This document shows positions 59,260-64,000 of a stretch of DNA of 64,000 bases, piece by piece; the stretch's first letter is position 1; each line of letters begins with the position of its first letter. Made by a program: the position numbers and the translations under genes. The notes under the pieces are model-generated. The model had not been told where the DNA came from and searched no databases. It saw nothing but the letters and a program-made list of their open reading frames with translations. This DNA is from Selaginella tamariscina. Lineage: Eukaryota; Streptophyta; Lycopodiopsida; Selaginellales; Selaginellaceae. The DNA lies in the NCBI GenBank assembly GCA_003024785.1, contig PUQB01000429.1:124001-188000 (forward strand). Reading direction: 5' to 3'.

Positions 59260-62036
59260 CTTCTGTTGTTCCTTAGAATTTTTGTTGGAGTCCGGACCAT
59301 GCGTCCTTCGAAAGGTGGAATTGTTGTAGATCTAGCTCCACATGGTGGTGATGTGTTTTGTCCTTATGACCTCATTACTCTTCCTACCATCCCTTGTAAA
59401 CCTTCTAGAACAAAGCCTGCATCATGTAGTTCTCTGACCTCCTCACTTGTCAGCTTCGTTTCCTTGAGCACAGGCCAAACGTTGGTGGTGTTGGAATTCT
59501 TGACTGAAGAATTTTGCTATTTGGCTGCATGAAACACCCTAATCTCTTGGGCAAACCACATCATCTGTTGTACATACTCCTCATTCCCCAAGGCATCACT
59601 GTACATTTGTTTTTGTAGAATCCTGGTGCTGGCACTTGCTTGGATAACCGATTGGTTTTCCACACAAGCAATTCCTTCTATTCATCCCCAAACACTTAAC
59701 CTTACTAGATGCTCCGATTCGTCTGATGGCCCACTCTGTTTGTGCAATCTCTCTCTCCAAAACCTCTTCGAACCTTAACCTCTTTCTCCTGTTGTTTTGG
59801 ACCACCCGCTCTGTGTACTCTACATCATGTCTGTGTGAACGTCGAGCATCAGACTGTTCTGTTCCTGACTGTTCTCCTAAGTTTGCACTCGAACGTTAGT
59901 GGTACTCAGGCTGGTCAAGTGTTCCTCGTCTTCCACCAGATTGATAATTGTTGATGGAGATACACTTTTCCCCTTAGAGAGTTTGCGTTGCACTCGTTTC
60001 AACAAGTTTCCTTCGAAGGACCTGACCCTGTATACCTCCCTTCTATTGCCGCTTTCACCTTCGCACTCTGTAGAACTGCATCGGTGAGGTCTAACATTGT
60101 CGCCTCCAGCAGTGGTACTCTTTTGGCCAATCTTGCTCTTCTTGCTCTCGCGTGAATCACTTCAGCATTGTTTGTAGTTGGAACGCTCGAGTCCTTCTTC
60201 TGTCATGTCTCCCAGTTCCACCATGGAGATCCTCATGCCTGATCCACCAAGACAGCCATGTCTTCAAAGCACGAATGTTTGACGCTCGTCCTTCCCAAAA
60301 AGACTCGAGAATTGCTAGTTGTTCTTTTTAGATTGTTCATTCAGTGCTGCAGGCCAGGCACGAGCAAGCTTCATGTGTTCTTCGTTGTGTTCTTCTGCGA
60401 TCCATTTCTTTGTCACCTGACGCACGGATTGCATAAAGTGAAACAAGCTTCTTTCCCTTCCTTTCATCTTTGCTCGTTATTGAATACTTGGCAAGGCTAT
60501 CCATATCGCTCCAGCCTCATCGACATGAAACCAGCAAAGTTTACATTCTCCAAACCCTGTTTCTTACAAACCTCTAGCATTGTGTTCAAGAACTTCAGCA
60601 CTGCAACATTATCTTTGCGGCACATATCTGCGTAAGCTATAGTGACCATGGATCTGACACTGTAAGAGAGCATTAGATAACAAAGATTAGAAAGTGTTAT
60701 GAAGAGTTTTACAACTTACAATGGGTCATAAAGGTGTATTCCAATTGTCCCAGTCTGGTATACGTGTGTGTGGTCCAAACAACCCATTGATCATGAAGGT
60801 CTCCTCCACTTTGACACCTTCTGATGTAGTCAACTCCTGAACCCGGTCCCTCAACTGTCATTTTGAAGATCAAAGGCTGCTCCTCAGCACCATGCAGTTC
60901 CATCCCTGGAACATGTATGACGTGAATGAAAGGTATTGGCAACTTTGTCTTCAGCTCCAGAAGACCCTCGTAACCCTCTCTAAAGTGTGTCTCCTTCTGT
61001 CTTGATTGTGTAATCCAGTCCCGAGTCCTAAAGAAAAGGTCACGTCAGTGTGTGAGATCTAAAGAAAAATACCTTCGATGGTTTGTAAGAGGTTCAAGTT
61101 TTGAGAGTAAACCAGTGTACGAGACTTCTCCTCTTCCTTGAAAAGTTCTTCAAAGATGAGTCACGTGCAGCTTGAAACTCAATCACTCGTTGATTGGTTC
61201 GCGGACTGCTTTTACCACGTTTTGACACTAGCTTGGCACGCTGAACGTTTGAAGCTGACACTGAGGGGCTGACTGGATGCTGATGAACACCTCTGTGAAT
61301 GAACAACCTTGTAAAAGAAATGTCGTCTGGCAGAATGTAGTACACATAAGCCGACAAGTGTGCACTAGCAATGGCTCCTCTCCACAATGCTTACATTTCA
61401 TGCCTTTTACTTTGCCTACTCAGTTGTCTTTGCCTTCTCCACAGCACCCTTGAAGTGACATTCATTTGCTTTCTTCTCAAAAGCCAAGTAGGGGCAGGTA
61501 GGATTGATGCATTTGAGATGTCCGACACATGAACTTCGACTGACTGCACCAAATGCCAGTGTGTTGTGCTCGGGTGTGTCCAATGGTAGCAGCCATCCTT
61601 GCGATTCATCCCCAAGTACTTCTCTGTGCTTTCTTTTTTGAGGAAGTTCGTAAATGACATTTCCATTGTATATATCCGGTAGTTCAGAGACTCGTTTAAC
61701 TTCAACGAACCAATGAGATCCTTCCCTATCCTACATTTGTCTGCTCTTAGAAGACAACCAGCATGGATTCCTCACGCTCCTTTGTCGCAACCTGAACAAT
61801 GGGCCCTTTGCCGGGCACAATGTGTAAAAGACAAACTGGTTTGATGCATTGCCTTCTGGTAACAACTCCACATCTTCTCCAGAACTCGCAGAAACTGACA
61901 TCAATTGAACCACATGTATACTGAACCAACAAGGAATGTTGAAAGCAATGTGAAGATCATGTTCAAACACAAAAGCATTTCCATCTTCATCGACTGGGAA
62001 ATCTTTGTCAATGCCTTCATAGGTAACTCTGGCCAT
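59260..62036 (-). pseudogene. Decayed transposase-like gene (MULE-like?)
   Basis: A chain of minus-strand frames in changing registers covers 2.8 kb. In order: MARVTYEGIDKDFPVDEDGN at the start (62036); a Cys block CINPTCPYLAFEKKANEC; SAYVYYILPDDISFTRLFIHRGVHQHPVS (given here as blocks SAYVYYILPDD and FIHRGVHQHPVS); YADMCRKDNVAVLKFLN; and a basic C-terminal block NNRRKRLRFEEVLEREIAQ. This order recalls a Mutator-like/orphan transposase family with 'HlGxHxHPv' and a C-terminal WW-rich region. There are several shifts and stops, and no terminal inverted repeats were found. The family assignment is from memory and moderate at best. Confidence 0.4.
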
Positions 62037-62552
62037 GACAATGCAAGGAGAAAGCTCGGTGGTTTAGGAAAGCAAAGCAAAAGATTAAACACACTCTCGT
62101 TCGCCAAAAAAATTATAATCGTTGATAATAAATGTGAACACACTTTTGTATATAATTAATTCTACGCTGCCAGCTCACAGTGTTCTTAATGCTGTCCTCT
62201 CTAGTATCACCGATGTAATTTAATTATTACCTTTTATGATATAAATATCTTCATCTTTACAATTATTCACATATTTTAAATTAACCCTAAATTTTAATGC
62301 CACATTTATTCCGTAGGGTTTACTGTTTCATTGTGGCTAGGGTTTTATCTATCTTAGATCTGATATTTGAAATCTCCTCCAAGGGGCTTGAGAGGAGCGG
62401 CACCATCCATTTCGAGTCAATTCGTGTAGTGCCCAAGTAAACTAGTCGAGATTTCTATGTCGACACCATCCTGGCTCAATCGGCAGCCACAAGGTTTGTT
62501 CTTTTTCTTTTTCTTTAATTTGCAGCTCAAGTACCCATATCACAATGTGTTT

Positions 62553-62658
62553 GGTCAAGCCCACCTTCTTCCATAACCCCCATCATTTATGGGTCAAGCC
62601 CACCTTCTTCCATAACCCCCATCATTTATGGGTCAAGCCCACCTTCTTCCATAACCCC
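62553..62658 (+). repeat. Three tandem copies of a 39-bp unit
   Basis: GGTCAAGCCCACCTTCTTCC starts at 62553, 62592 and 62631. The first two units are identical, and the third ends early. It lies about 90 bp before a TATA-like GGTATATAAGG, so it may belong to the promoter region of an LTR-like repeat (62545-63060). Confidence 0.85.
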
Positions 62659-63065
62659 TTACAATTATTCTTATGTAACTCCCATTTTACACCCTCTCTT
62701 ACATCCCTACCCTACCCTACATGCATTCTTTATATTATTTTGGGTATATAAGGAACCAAGGCTCAAGGGTTTGAGAGATAGGACACATATAGATATAGAG
62801 ATATAGAGAAGAGTCTCTAGTTTCTTCTTTTCTTTTCTTACTTTATAAATAGGTGTGATGACATTATTTTGTGTGTGCTCTTATGATGAAATATAAAAAT
62901 TATTTAGTGTATCTTTTGTGTCATGAGTTTCATCTCATGTTTTCTCTTTCCTTTCTATTCTTTTATTCATGTGTGTGATCATTAGCAAGGACTACTACGA
63001 TGAGCTATCATTAAAGCCATCAAGTCCCGAACATACGAGTCCCCGAATGATTTTCCTTCGACACC

Positions 63066-63855
63066 ATAGGCGGACACAAGTGTTCTACTAAGTAAACTCC
63101 CTAAGGCTAGGTTTGGGATAACCTTAAGCACATGACCTTACGAGTGCCTCATGAAAAGGCTCCTGCTAACACGCTTAGGTTGTTCAACCTTTGAATTCCA
63201 AGGAGAACACTCCCCTAGCCAAGTGTGCCAAAGCACACTTAGTTACGAGACCTAACCTCCCTTGAGCGGATGCCCAAGGCTTAGCACCCTAGTGCAAGCA
63301 CAAGCATGTCTGTTTGCTAGAGTATCCAACCCTTAGTGACAAGCCCATGACATAACCCCAAAGGGCGTGCCTCGGGTGTTGTATCATGTGACGTTTAGCC
63401 CAGTGTTACATCTCCATGTGACACTGCCTTCCATGATGTGAGCTATCATGCCATAGCCCTTAGATTCAAGAGTTGCACCAAGTACCATAAATGTGGTTCT
63501 TAAATGCCAACTCTAGAACCCCTCAATGAACCCTTAGGAACCAGGTAACGTGAACCTGTCAAACAAGATCCCACGCCCACAGTTGGACAAGGACACGGAT
63601 GTGCCTTGCTTGACTGTGAGTGCTACACATAGCTTGATGTGGAGGAGGAGGCTGGAGACAAGCCTCAACCTTTGCCTCTTGGAAAGTGTATTTCGACAAG
63701 ACCTCCCAGGCATAAATTCGCCAACGTTAAGGGTAAGCGTGGGACGTACCCCTGGCATCTGGAAGTTACGGCACAACAGAGGGTTGTGCCTCGACGACAC
63801 AAGCTAGAGCTTGCACCGGGAGAAGAGTAACGAGCTCAGTTATGAACCCAGGAAA
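63066..63855 (-). repeat. Fragment of the solo-LTR family
   Basis: It aligns in the same orientation with 15950-16745 of the solo LTR (shared words such as CTAAGTAAACTCCCTAAGGC and AGGTAACGTGAACCTGTCAA). Homology starts abruptly at about 63066 and ends at about 63855. Beyond that the sequence to 64000 is different. No target-site duplication is visible. Confidence 0.8.
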
Positions 63856-64000
63856 TGCCCCTTCTCCCAAAGCCAAAGACGCACATTTAACATAAGCCTT
63901 TCCCCGTTTGAACACTCTGGTTGGACTCAATATTGAATCTTGACCTAAGCCAAAACTCAATCGACATAGTCACCTTCTCAAATCATGTGTTATCCCAAGT

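Noticed and set aside
62460-63067. 10-bp direct repeat TCGACACCAT at 62460 and 63058 as a target-site duplication
   Set aside because: No terminal repeats adjoin the two copies and the length does not suit the LTR elements here; probably chance.

Overview
The window is nuclear DNA of a land plant. The evidence is spliced genes with GT-AG (and a few GC-AG) introns of about 60-450 bp, plant-specific genes (SOS1 Na+/H+ antiporter, Mg-chelatase subunit D, DREB2-type AP2/ERF factor, P-class PPR protein, plastid-type S4 RNA-binding protein), AT-rich intergenic DNA full of (TC)n/(AC)n/(TA)n microsatellites, and plant transposons. The PPR gene has six coding introns, unlike most flowering-plant PPR genes. 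With the moderately diverged proteins this hints at a non-flowering lineage, but I cannot name the species.

Layout: 1-4.6 kb, a 13-exon gene for an acidic/basic nuclear-looking protein of unknown function. 5-14 kb, a broken Ty3/gypsy chromovirus (6608-13420, TSD CACGC) that seems to sit inside an older DNA-transposon remnant. 14.4-19.4 kb, repeat DNA with a solo LTR (15433-17186, TSD TAAAG) nested in a 'taaagcatcc' minisatellite. 19.4-21 kb, a DREB2-type gene with a G-box-rich promoter. 22.4-24.3 kb (minus), a 10-exon S4/YlmH-like gene. 25.1-28.4 kb, a degenerate minisatellite, an inverted copy of a repeat seen at 15.1 kb, and a pogo-like element. 30-48 kb is the gene-rich core: PPR (+), DCC/DUF393 (+), SOS1 (-), CHLD (+). 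48-51.6 kb is AT-rich and empty. 52.2-53.2 kb (minus) is an F-box gene with frame breaks. 53.5-56.8 kb is a tandem duplication carrying dead PPR fragments. 56.9-58.2 kb is an intronless, broken XRN-family remnant. 59.3-62.0 kb (minus) is a decayed transposase-like region. 62.5-64 kb holds further repeats and another copy of the solo-LTR family.

The core genes do not form one pathway. SOS1 exports Na+ at the plasma membrane. CHLD acts in chlorophyll synthesis in plastids. PPR and S4 proteins are typically organelle RNA-binding proteins. DREB2 factors regulate drought and heat responses. SOS1 and CHLD are head to head with 457 bp between start codons; DCC and SOS1 are tail to tail 119 bp apart.

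I did not find a new multi-gene system. The most notable items are at sequence level: a PPR intron whose two splice sites lie in two copies of one 34-bp segment, SOS1 splice donors built from (GT)n microsatellites, three GC-AG introns, an in-frame TGA in the PPR gene followed by further well-phased coding sequence, a cluster of single-base deletions confined to the 3' half of CHLD, and the intronless XRN-like remnant.
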